Shown here in pieces: positions 10,826 to 20,602 of a DNA stretch of 64,000 nucleotides. The notes beneath the pieces were generated by a model. That model made no database searches, was not told the origin of the DNA, and saw only the letters and a list, made by a program, of their open reading frames with translations. Position numbers and translations under genes: made by a program. Numbering within the stretch: position 1 is the stretch's first letter; each line of letters starts with the position of its first letter. The stretch spans positions 44,604,942-44,668,941 of the forward strand of contig CM055097.1 of NCBI GenBank assembly GCA_029204225.1, written 5' to 3'. Source of the stretch: Diphasiastrum complanatum (taxonomy: Eukaryota; Streptophyta; Lycopodiopsida; Lycopodiales; Lycopodiaceae).

Positions 10826-12348
10826 ATGGATCCATAATCTAGTTCATCTCTCATTGACAAACTCGATGGAGATAACTACCATCTCTGGAAATTCAAGATG
10901 AAGGTTATACTTCTAGCCAAAGAACTGTGAGACATCGTTGATGGCACAGAACTCAAACCAGAAGGTGATGCAGCCGTCATCACCAAGTGGAGACTGTGAG
11001 ATGGCAAAGCATTTGCCATGATCACCCTCAACATCAAGGATACTCAGATTAGCCACATACCAAATGCTCAGATTTCTAAGGATGCATGGGACATCCTAGC
11101 AACTCAGTACGACATTAGAGACGTTACTTCCAAGCTTCATCTGAGGAAGAAATTTTGCACCCTCAGAATGTCTGATGTAGATAGTGTTTTGAGCCACCTC
11201 AACACCTTCAAAAATCTTATGGAGCAGATGACTGCAACTGGCTCAGTCATAGAAGATTCTGATACACTCATGACTCTATTATCGAGTCTACCTGAAGCCT
11301 ACAAAAATTGGGTAATGGCAATTTCTACCCAGGAGCACCTCACTCTATCAAGAGTAATTTCCTACTCCTACAAGAGGAGATAAGAAGATCGGCATCATCC
11401 TTAGGCTCAGGATCGGATCTTCAAGCTTTGTATTCAAAAAATCAGAAGTTTAGATCCAAGAGATCTACAAAGCCAGGCTCTACTAACAAGAAGAGCAACA
11501 TGCACTCTGGACCAAATTCCGGTTCAGGATCAAATTCAAGATTTTCATCATTCCAACCAGCACAGAAACTTTTCTACAGATACTATAAGAGGACTGGCCA
11601 CGAAATCAAGGACTGTCGAACTTTGAAGTACAACAACAAAAAGAAGAAGTAGTACCAACAACAAGCACATAGTGCTCACTCAAGCAGTACCAACAACAAG
11701 CACATAGTGCTCACTCAAATCAAGGACTGCCGAACTTTGAAGTACAACAACGAAAAGAAGAAGCAGTACCAACAAGAAGAAGAAGAAGATGAAGTAGCTT
11801 TCATGACCAGAATTGGAGAACAACAGGATATTGATTCCTGGTATCTAGATTCTGGAGCAACTCAACACATGACTCACCATCGTGACTGGCTCAAAGACTA
11901 CAAGTCATTCACCCACTCTTGAGTTGTGCAACTTGGAGACAACTCATCACATTCAATCGAAGGTGAAGGAACAATCATAGTTGAATTCAAAAGAGGTGAA
12001 GTCAAGTTGCTGTCCAATGTTCTCCACGTTCCAAATCTGACCAAAAATCTGCTCTCAGTTAACAGAATCACCGATTCTGGTCGGAGGGTCGAATTTGATA
12101 CAGAAGGTTGCACAATTCTTGACAAATCCTGGAAGGTTCTAGCCTATGGAAGAAGAAGCGGCTATCTATACAAACTCAACCATTGCTATTCTTTTAACAG
12201 TCAAGCTCTTCACGCGGCCACTTCTGAATCAACTAATATGATGTGGCATTTCAGACTTGGCCATCTTAACTTCAACAGTATTCAGCAAATGTCAGCTCAT
12301 AGTCTAGTACAAGATCTGCCTTACGTGTTGGCTCAATCCAAAGATTGA
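10826..12348 (+). pseudogene. Copia element A: Gag, protease and GAG-pre-integrase region
   Basis: ATG at 10826 gives a Gag of the UBN2 type: DKLDGDNYHLWKFKMK, WDILATQYD, LHLRKKFCTLRM, LMTLLSSLPEAY and STQEHLTLSRVI. In-frame stops occur at the fourth codon and near 10930 and 10998. The knuckle near 11575-11610 has lost its first cysteines (FYRYYKRTGHEIKDC). The protease (11840-11875) keeps WYLDSGATQHMT with the catalytic DSG. The region to 12348 has VLHVPNLTKNLLSV and WHFRLGHLN of the pre-integrase domain. The expected integrase is absent: at about 12345 the sequence switches to the zinc knuckle of another copia family. The start is preceded by a proper LTR and primer-binding site. Confidence 0.8.
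11603..11765 (+). repeat. Nested tandem duplications at the copia Gag/protease boundary
   Basis: A 35-base unit (AGTACCAACAACAAGCACAT...) is repeated at 11651-11685 and 11686-11719. It is flanked by two copies of a 48-base block beginning ATCAAGGACTG at about 11603 and 11718. The arrangement duplicates the last cysteine of the knuckle and a Lys/Asn-rich tail, and looks like replication slippage. Confidence 0.75.
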
Positions 12349-13130
12349 GTGTATCCACTGCCACAAGAAAGGTCATGCAGCCGTGGATTGTCGCCTGAAC
12401 CCAAGGAACAAATCAGCATAGAATAGACAGGAGAACAGTAACAGTTCGTCCTATGTCAAAGAGCCAGAGAGCTCAAAAATGGGCAAAGAGAGATCGAACA
12501 GAAATTGTTTGACCGCCTACATTTGTGCAGATGTGTGTGCAGCGTCAACACCTGACACACATGAGGTGATCCTAGATTCAAGAGCTACCTCACACTTCAT
12601 GACATCAAGACGAATTATGTCTGATTTTTGAAGTGCTGATCCATCAAGATTCATTGTTCTTGGAGGTGGATCCAAACATCAAGTGAACGGTATTGGTTCA
12701 ATGTGTGGCTCAACATGAATGACAGAGATAGACGACTCGAAGACGTTCTGTTTGTGCCTACACTACAACAGGACTTGCTTTCTGTGGCAAGAATAGCTGA
12801 TGCAGGGATGCGTTTGATGTTTTCTGACAAAGCATGCAATGTTGTTGATGCCAGTACCAGTACCTTGATCACTCAAGGTAGAAGAAAAGGTAATCTATGT
12901 CACCTGAAGGTACACCTGCCTGCGGATCAAGTGCATTAGACTCATGATGATTCACCATACACTTTGTGGCGCAAGAGGCTATGCCATATGAGCTCAATGG
13001 CACTTTACCAAACAAGCCATCATGGAGCAATAACAGGGGTCAGCATCTCGAATGCGAACAATTCAACCACCTGTGATGCATGTCTGAAGGGTAAGATGTC
13101 TCGCACTTCATTTCTCCTACAGAACGACTA
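12349..13130 (+). pseudogene. Copia element B: Gag zinc knuckle, protease and pre-integrase region
   Basis: The region opens with a complete CCHC knuckle (CIHCHKKGHAAVDC, about 12350-12390). The protease motif follows (ILDSRATSHFMTSR, about 12570-12610), in which the catalytic Asp-Ser-Gly is Asp-Ser-Arg. RRLEDVLFVPTLQQDLLSVARI (12730-12795, shown over two parts of one frame) is the usual protease C-terminal strand. LWRKRLCHMSSMAL and CDACLKGKMSRTSF (12965-13120) form the pre-integrase HHCC-like region. Stops and one shift are present. It is fused directly behind element A, so the protease and pre-integrase modules occur twice in a row. Confidence 0.75.
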
Positions 13131-13852
13131 AGATTCTGGAGTTAGTAGGGGGCTCAAAAGATTACATAACCTTCATTGGTATTTATAGTAAATCTGCCAT
13201 AGTGTATTTTATTCAGAATAAATCAGAAGCACTTGATAAATTCATAGAGTATGTGAATTGGGCAGAGAGATGCACTGGCAACAAAGAGGAGCAGATCAGG
13301 CCAGATCGAGGTGGCGAATACATTTCGAATTGCTTCACTGACTTCTATAATGATCATGACATCATTCATAGAAGGACTGCAACTTACACACCACAGCACA
13401 ACGGTGTTGCAGAGAGGAAGAATAGGACCCTAATGGAAGCTGCCAGATGCGTGATGGCCTACTCGAAAGCTCCAAGAGTATTGTGGGCTGAAGTAGTAGC
13501 TACAATTGCTTATATCCAGAACAAGACAAGAAAGTTTGGTGTCCCTCACACGACACCACACGAATTATGGTGGGGTAGAAAGCCCAACCTGTCTCACATC
13601 AGAATCTTTGGTTGTGCAGCTTATGCACATATCCCTGATAAGCTTCGAAAGAAGATTGATGAGAAAGCTGAACATGGATTTCTAGTAGGATATGACAACA
13701 ATTTGTCATACTACAGAGTCTACATGCCATACACGAACACTGTGAAGACAGTGAGAGATGTCAGATTTGATGAGAGCAAGACAATGGCCAATGATGATCT
13801 TGTCAGCTATGAGGTTCTCGAAAGACAGTACTATGATCTCCACCAGCGATAG
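13131..13852 (+). pseudogene. Copia element B: integrase
   Basis: The integrase core inserts the cDNA into the host genome. Visible motifs are RPDRGGEYIS near 13300 (second catalytic Asp) and TPQHNGVAERKNRTLMEAAR near 13390 (catalytic Glu). KFGVPHTTPHELWWGRKP, RIFGCAAYAHIPDK and GFLVGYDNN mark the usual C-terminal part. The frame is open from 13202 to 13852. The first catalytic Asp lies in the weakly preserved stretch at 13131-13200 (SKDYITFI). It continues toward the RT after a spacer with stops. Confidence 0.85.
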
Positions 13853-14089
13853 AGGGAGCTAAAGACGAACACGAAAACAAAGATTTTTTATTCGCTTCGC
13901 ATTCGAGTGACGAATCAGAAGATGAAAGATTCAAGAGATAGCCTTCTGCTACAGGACCTGTAAACCAGGATGGTTCCGGACCTAGCAGAGCAGACAAAGG
14001 CAAAGGCATTGTTGTCCCAGGAGGATCTCCTAGAAGGTCAACAAGACAATGAAGAGCGCCAGCAAGATATGTGCCAAGCAGCTCTACTT

Positions 14090-14986
14090 CCACATCAGAA
14101 GAGTTCTATGGATTCAGTGGCAAACCACAGACATTCGAGGAGGCAATTGAATGTCCAGAGAAGGACAAATGGATCCAAGCCATGAACGAGGAGATGATCC
14201 ATGAGGAAGAACCAGGTATGGACGTTGGAGCCATTACCAGATAAGCGAAAGGCTATGAAATGCAAATGGGTTTACAAGCTCAAGTATGGACCAGATGGAG
14301 ATGTTTCGAGATATAAGGCAAGACTGGTAGCGAAGGGATTCTCTCAAAGATATGGTATTCAAATTGAAAGGGGCTATGAGGGACGCAAGTTGTACCTTCA
14401 TCAGTCCAGATACACCCAAAAAATCTTAGAGGATTTCGGGATATTGAATAGCAAAGGAGCAAATACTCCAATGCTCGCAGGAACAGTGCTAATGAACAAA
14501 AATTGTTTGAGGACTGAGGCAGAGAGAGATTTGATGCATCTCACACCTTACAAAAAACTGATAGAGTCGCTGATGTACCTTGCTGACAACACACACCCTG
14601 ACATTGCCTATGCAGTGTTTAGGATGAGCCAATTCTGCACGAATCCTAGCTCGACACATTGGAAGACTGCAAAACAAATTTTGCAACATCTTCAATTAAC
14701 AAAGGATTATGGTTTGTATTATTGTTGTCATGCAAGTTTTCAGATGCTTTCCTATGGTGATGCTAGTTGGGCATCCCTCAAAGACGACTGTGAAAGTGTC
14801 TCAAGAGGATGCACCATTGCGTCAGGAGCGGCAATTCTCTGGGTCAGCAAGAAGCAGACCATTGTGGCCCAATCATCCTGCGAAGCAGAGTATGTTACAG
14901 CAGCAAAGATGGCCAACGAGATAATTTGGGTCAAACAGTTCCTGGACGAATTGGGCAAAACAAGCAACGAACCTCTGGTTTTGTAG
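14090..14986 (+). pseudogene. Copia element B: reverse transcriptase (core deleted) and RNase H
   Basis: The RT start is recognisable by TFEEAIECPEKDKWIQAMNE (14130-14190). NQVWTLEPLPDKRKAMKCKW and YKARLVAKGFSQRYGI follow in the next frame. The sequence then jumps to QIERGYEGRKLYLHQSRYT, so the palm core with the YVDD catalytic box is deleted. The C-terminal part is well kept: HPDIAYAVFRMSQFCTNPS, YGDASWAS (RNase H Asp) and QSSCEAEYVTAAKMANEI (RNase H Glu). The open frame ends at 14986. The deletion makes the element non-autonomous. Confidence 0.85.
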
Positions 14987-15046
14987 ATGGACAACACATC
15001 TGCAATACATCTGACGAAAGACCTTGTGTTTCACTCAAGGACGAAT

Positions 15047-15476
15047 GTTGGGGGTATTCCCGACGAATTGTAAATAAATAATATTGGCCAATAAAATGTG
15101 TTGTGAGGGCATGTCATCCTACGTGTATAAGCCCATGGCCCAATGAGCATGCAAGTTAAGTTGTAAATAAAATAATAGACTTGGGTCCCTTTGTAATTAA
15201 AATAAAACTTGGGGCCCAAACTCAATTTTAAACTTAGAGTTTACTTTTTAGAGTTGGGTCCAATTTTGGACTCACATGAATCTTGTGATTTCCAATGTAC
15301 TTTTTGTGGACCCTTGGATCAAGTTGGGTCCAAGATGAATGGATAGGATCAAGGGGAGGTGTGAGAGGGTAGAGGAGGCCTTGAACAACCTCTAAGTGTT
15401 TGAAACCCAAACCAACCAGCCAAAAAACCCCCAAAAAAAAACACACCAATCTGCATTTTGGAGGAAAAAAGGGCCT
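15047..15476 (+). other. Copia polypurine tract followed by uncertain LTR-like sequence
   Basis: GTTGGGGG at 15047-15054 sits where the copia polypurine tract is expected, after RNase H and the conserved TCAAGGACGAATGTTGGGGG context. What follows could be the start of a 3' LTR (ATTGTAAATAAATAATATTGG...), but it does not match the 5' LTR end at 10380-10682. The right part (to 15476) may be the LTR of the next Ty3 element. I cannot place the boundary. Confidence 0.4.
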
Positions 15477-15952
15477 CGTTCAATATAGTCCCTGACCATT
15501 TTTCTTTTTCCCATCTTGACCTTGCTGAGCAGGAGAAACGGGTCTTCCAAGAACTTGCTTGGTTTAAAGCGCATGATGAGAGCCGCCTTAATTGCTTCCC
15601 AAGTAAATTTTTCTTCCTTTGATAGGTTGAAAAACCAATCTTGAGCCACCGCTAATAGGGACGTGGGAAACAACATCAACTCTTCTGCAGGTGTCCGTTC
15701 GCCGTAGATTTCACAACCTGGCTCATAGATTTGGAGGAAGCGGATGGGATCTGATGATCCATGGTATTTTGGTATCTCCATTCGAGGTGCTCTCTGGACT
15801 ACTTGCAAGGGAGCGACAGGTACGAGTTGGCCCATTGGATCCATTGGCGCTGGTTCTAGTTCTGCCTCTTGTTGCGCAGCTGCTAATCTGGGAAGGTGTG
15901 GTGCTTGATTTGTTGTCCTTCTTGCTACTGATTGTCCAGATCTCAGATTCAT
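15477..15952 (-). pseudogene. Ty3 Gag N-terminal half, inverted relative to its C-terminal half
   Basis: ATG at 15952 (minus) gives MNLRSGQSVARRT, then a Gln/Glu/Pro-rich linker. The Gag core follows: RAPRMEIPKYHGSSDPIRF, TSLLAVAQDWFFNLSKEE, WEAIKAALIMRFKPSKFLED and MVRDYIER. Homology to the other Gag copies stops at codon R (15476-15478). The missing continuation, starting VKHLQSEC, lies at 16948 on the opposite strand. Joining the two ends matches the intact order seen at 8200-8400. This is half a Gag separated from its other half by an inversion. Confidence 0.85.
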
Positions 15953-16945
15953 CCGATGGTGGAGTCCAAGGTAGTTGGATCTTGCTTATATAGTGGGATG
16001 CAGTCTGGATATGAAGGATCTAATCAATCTGATTGGCCGGAAGTAGGTTTTAGGCCTTGTACGGTGGTTTTTCCTTAATAACTTTTTACTCCATGTACTA
16101 ATTGACTTGAGATTTTGACAGTAGCTGGATCTAGTGCAGATCTTTCAACTGATCTAGTCTACAAAGGTTCTTTTGTGCGAGGGTTGGCTGTGTGAGGGTT
16201 CTTTAGCTGTTTTGCAAGTAAAAATCTTTGATATCTCTCAAATCTTTGGAAAGTAATCACAATAGCTGAATCTGGGTCATATTTGACTTTGGAATTCACT
16301 GCGAGAGTTAACTCTTGCACAAAGTGAAAATTTCACTATATGCAAGGGTTCAAAACCACTATTTTGGATTGATCTTCACCAAATCTCCATACTAACTCTC
16401 ACAGGCTTCATCATTGATGGAAATAGACATTCTGAATTGATTGAAATGGTCTGCGAGAGTTCTTGCTAGAAGGATTTGCAGGATCTTCACTTTTTAGTGA
16501 TTTTTTAGCACTTAAACCCAATTTTCTGCTCACTGGAATCAAACTAATTCTCGCAGGCACTTCTGTGTCGTGATCTCACTGAGATGGAATTTCAAAATTC
16601 TTTGCAAGAGTTCTTGACAACTAGAACTGAAAATTTTGTATCTACGAGGGTTCTCTGATACTTTTCCATCTTTTTTCATTGGGAACTCTCGCACAGGCAC
16701 TTAGACATCAAACTACTCTCGCAAGCTTCTCTGTATCCTGGTCTCACTGAGATGGAACTTCAGAGGGCTCTGTGAAAATTCGGGTAGAGGCTTGGATTTT
16801 TTCAATTTTTGAAATTTTTATGATTTTTGTAATCTACTTGGAACTAACTCTCGCAGGCTTCTATGCAGGTCTAGGACAGTATCCCAAAGTTGTTGCCAGT
16901 CATGCAAGAGTTAACTCTCACTAGCTTTGAAGATGTTAAAATCTG
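15953..16945 (-). other. Inverted Ty3 leader with CTCGCAGG/GCGAGAGTT motifs
   Basis: Directly upstream (minus) of the inverted gag start lies an AT-rich leader. On the plus strand it is studded with TGCGAGAGTT, AACTCTCGCAGGC and close variants, at about 16170, 16305, 16395, 16448, 16545, 16600, 16645, 16685, 16715, 16845 and 16905. It contains no open frame of note. Position and orientation identify it as the 5' leader of the same element. Confidence 0.65.
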
Positions 16946-18434
16946 ACGTGTCAAACATCTACAATCCGAGTGCAGTGCAGTTCTAACTCCCGATCATGCA
17001 GTGATCATGTGGTTCCTAGCCGGACTACCACGGAGCATTAGAAGATAACGGAAACGACGGGAGCAGTATGCTACTCTGCAAGAAGCTATGGAGGATGCCA
17101 TCAAGGAAGAGGATGAGGGATCTGACGACGAATATCCATCCACCCATACTCCTACTCCCTCAATAGCATCATCATCATCAAGCACATCCACTCTATCCAC
17201 AGAATTGTTGTTGGATCAAATGACAAAATTACACAAACAGCAGATTGAGCAACTTACGGCGTAGTTTGATCAGAAACTGAAAGCCTTACAAGGAGTTGTA
17301 GCAACAATGACACAACTATCGGAAACAAACCAGCTATAGTATCCCCGATTGAGAATGTATGGTGTTCAGTATGCACACAAAGTCATACAGCAAATGAATG
17401 TCCAGTCCTAAAGCAAAATCTAAGACTGACACGTAGATTTTGCCATTTGTGCAATGCAACATCGCACGATACAACATTTTGCCCGTTTAACCCCCAGATT
17501 GTTCAACAGAAGAGGAGTCCTTATCAGACTTCTTATCCATATCATCAAGAGGCACCAAACACAACATCGAGGTATGGCGCACCGAATCAGCAACAACGTA
17601 TGGCCTTGCCTACAACACCAGGGTCAGCCAATCAACAAGTGGCCCATGTAAACCTGACAGCAACGGAACTACAGATGCAAATACCACCCCAACCTGAGTA
17701 GCAGCAATGGTATGGACCGGATGAACCATTTATGGATCCTGCCATAAATGAATATTTTGTGGCCTATGCAGCTCAAATTTAGCATCAAGTCGAAAGAAAT
17801 TACGAGTGCTACGGGTGTGGTGAAGGACACAGAATTGCGGAATGTCCTTACAAAGGACAATATACATCCTTTTGTCGAGAATTTGTTATGGACACTGCTT
17901 CAAGAATTGTCCATTGAGACCTGGAACCAGTGCCCCACTAAACTTCATTGCAATACAATAGCCAGCAGTTCCAGCGGGGATGCCACTAGAAGGGAAACAT
18001 TTCCATGCTCCTGTGTTAGCCGTTACGCGAGCACAGAAGAGAAAGGAAGTGGCTCCCTCACCAGCACCATCGGTCACCGATGACCAACCCTCAACTTCAG
18101 CGCCATATTCAAATGTGAGGGAAGAGAGAAGACAGTACCAAAAAATACGACACTGGGTACAGAAAGCACAAGCGGAGGAAAAAGAGCGAGAAAGGGACAA
18201 TCCTATGGAACCTCTAGCTGACGGCGAACGAGAACCGCAAACGGGCTCACTATTGCGCACTGATCAGAACGATCAGTTGCATCGTCATGAACCACCTTTT
18301 CACATGGTGGAGCTCAAGGAACCATGCACTGAAAGGCTCACAATCTTACTAACGAGCCGTGTTAGTTTACCTCTCGGGGAATTACTGCGGATTGTGCCAC
18401 AAGATAAAAGCCCAAAATGGACGAGGAGCCAATA
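16946..18434 (+). pseudogene. Ty3 Gag C-terminal half with four CCHC knuckles
   Basis: Begins at the inversion junction with VKHLQSEC and MWFLAGLP (16948-17035). An acidic EEDEGSDDE stretch and a coiled coil (17200-17300) follow. Knuckle pair one is CSVCTQSHTANEC and CHLCNATSHDTTFC (17365-17485). A Gln/Pro/Thr-rich spacer leads to knuckle pair two, CYGCGEGHRIAEC then a frameshifted CREF...GHCFKNC (17805-17915). The C-terminus has VLAVTRAQKRKE and ERRQYQKIRHWVQKAQAEEK (18005-18190), with LHRHEPPFHMVELKEP (18277-18325). The order and spacing match 8360-9690. Scattered stops show it is dead. Confidence 0.85.
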
Positions 18435-18539
18435 GTGCCTGAGCCCATATATTGTACGGGTTATGAAGAAACAAGTAAAGTTCTTCACATCGGGACAGCG
18501 TGGGAAAGTGAGGAACACAACGTCACCCTGCCAATCAAA

Positions 18540-19611
18540 ACAAGAGATACGAGGATGAGGCAACAATACTAGATGGAGGATTAGGTGTCAATTTGATCTC
18601 CACTACTTTATATGAAAAGTGGGGTTTACAGAGGTTGAAGCCAGCAAGATTTGTCATCAAGTTAGTGGATCAATCATGTGTAAAACCAAGGGTGTGGTTG
18701 TCGATATCCCTGTAAAAATAGCAGGCATGCAATTTGTGATTGCTTTTGTAGCTATGGATATACCTAAATCTCCAACTGCATATCGTGTTTTACTAGGAAG
18801 ACCATGGTTGAGAACTGCGCAAGTAGTACACAACTGGGATACGAGAAAACTCATCTTTGAGAACAGAGAGCAAACTGTAAAGGTTGATCCAACCACATGG
18901 GCAGTGAATCCTATTGCACCCAAAGATGACGGATCATCCACGATAGATCACAGGATTGATCGCCCAAGGCCAGCCAAGGGTGGTCACTATGATTCAGAGA
19001 CGGATGTCGTGAGATGGACGGATTGACTGTCGAATATGTCAATATGAATCAGATCTTGAACCCAACACATCTTCACCCAAGTGTTATACTATGGACACAC
19101 CAATCACATTGGGGTGAATATGATAAACTTAGCATGGCTGTCAGCGGAACCTATTGAGAACCCAGTGGACGATGATTTAGTTCCTTGGCAACATTCTCTA
19201 ACTTATAATAAGGAGATTGAGCTGACTGATGAGTAGGTCCTACAGCACATGGACCCAGATCGTTACGGAATCAAGAAAGTACCAGCCCAACCATCGCAAA
19301 AGTCTGCTATGGCAAAGGTCTCAAGGATAGATCCACCAAGGGCACCTGCGAACAAGAAGAATCAGTTGAAGCAATGCTACAACCAGGTGATCCGATGGAG
19401 TGATCTACCCGAAGAGGCTATAGCTATAGTGGATGTTGATATTCGCAACCACAAGGAGAATTTCACACCAGTTTCGATGAAAGACAACAAGGATGAATCC
19501 ACCAATATGACAAAAAAGAGCAAAAAGAAGGTGTTGGATTCCTTGAAGTCAATCAAGATGGACTTAGATACAGCGTCATCTTCTACTCAGATGATGGAGA
19601 ACCAAAAATGA
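18540..19611 (+). pseudogene. Ty3 aspartic protease and linker
   Basis: The retropepsin active-site strand appears as ILDGGLGVNLIS (18570-18605), with Asp-Gly-Gly where many proteases have Asp-Ser-Gly. After a shift the frame 18619-19026 carries VDIPVKIAGMQFVIAFVAMD, YRVLLGRPWLRTAQV (flap and C-terminal strands) and NREQTVKVDPTTWAV. The same block occurs on the minus strand at 40130-40020. GGHYDSETDVVRW and YNKEIELTDEQ-like segments lead through 19249-19611 (LQHMDPDRYGIKKVP and a Lys-rich tail). This linker between protease and RT is shared by all three pol copies in the window. Confidence 0.8.
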
Positions 19612-20030
19612 CCAATCGGGCTAAAATGAATATGCTGAAAGAGGAATCTTGACGAGCACAAGTTCATGAGATGCTTGAAACCTTCAAGAATTATACCTTG
19701 GATGACGTGGTAATTATGATGCCGCAAGCCCCGCAAGAACCTGATCAAAATTAGACACTAGTAAAACAAGTCTTTGAGGGACCTACGCGAACACAGCCAA
19801 TGAACCTTGTCGAGCCAGGTGAAGAAGAAAAGATAGTACATGTGAGAGAGCAGTTAATGCCCACACAATTCAAGAGACTACGATCATTGTTGGTGGGGTA
19901 TAAAGACTGTTTTGCCTGGAATTATAGTGATCTAAAGGGTATTCCACCAACAGTAGTCCAACACACCATACCCTTGGTGGATGGAGTAGTCCCCAAGCTG
20001 AGTTGTTACTATTGCTGCAATCCGAACTAC
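19612..20030 (+). pseudogene. Ty3 pre-RT linker and start of reverse transcriptase, truncated
   Basis: FKNYTLDDVVIMMPQAPQEP (19684-19743) is the conserved pre-RT linker also present at 23485-23530 and 39250-39300. EKIVHVREQLMPTQFKRLRS, DCFAWNYSDLKGIPPTVV and HTIPLVDG (19830-19985) form the RT N-terminal extension. The RT is cut at about 20030, before its fingers domain, where a 25-base minisatellite linked to the opposing element starts. Confidence 0.8.
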
Positions 20031-20178
20031 GGTCGAGATCTGACTGAAACGCTCCGATTGAGATTCGAGAGAAATTTTTCGGTTGAGATCTGACTGAAAC
20101 GCTCCAGTCGAGATTTAATTGAACGCTTCGGTTGAGATGCGAACAAGTGCTCCGGTTGAGATTTGGGCGGAGTGCTCC
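20031..20178 (+). repeat. Six-unit 24-25 bp minisatellite (GGTTGAGATCTGACTGAAACGCTCC)
   Basis: Units run 20031-20055, 20056-20080, 20081-20105, 20106-20129, 20130-20153 and 20154-20178. Units 1 and 3 are nearly identical. The others diverge in the middle but keep GAGAT near the start and a CTCC or TTC end. On the minus strand the array is open and reads as repeated Leu-Asn/Asp-Arg-Ser-like peptides. It lies at the tail-to-tail junction of two Ty3 elements, downstream of the minus-strand integrase. Confidence 0.85.
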
Positions 20179-20519
20179 ATTCAAAACCTCATTATGAAGG
20201 AATGGATCTGTTTGATGCAAGTGAAGAACTTCAAAGGAAAAATATGATTGTGGCTCAGAGTAGAAGTTCTTATGAAAAGGTGTATCTCCAGAAATGTGTG
20301 TATGCCTGAGATACCAGTCGGACAGAGATGAGGTGCCTAAAGTGTGAGAATCATTGCCTATGGTGTAGCCTATCATTTGTTGATCTAGAACATCCATGAC
20401 CCATGAGTATGTAAAGAAAAAGAAAAATGCATAGAAAGTACATAAGTAATGGTTTGAAGTATAAACAAGGAACTAGGTGAACAACAGGCATGCAAAACGA
20501 GAAGTACAAGCAAGGAAAT

Positions 20520-20577
20520 AAGAGAATATAAAAAAATAAAAATAAAATAAAATAAAATAAAAATAAATAAATAAATG
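20520..20577 (+). repeat. A-rich simple repeat (AAAAT)n
   Basis: A run of AAAATA/AAAT units just 3' (minus orientation) of the Ty3 integrase end. It is low complexity with no other signal. Confidence 0.7.
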
Positions 20578-20602
20578 TATAATATCTACTAGGGAAAAGA
20601 TG

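Noticed and set aside
19870-20397. A 175-codon minus-strand frame as a possible gene
   Set aside because: It runs through the 25-bp minisatellite and then antisense to a plus-strand RT; more likely an open stretch at an element junction. The repeat is reported instead.
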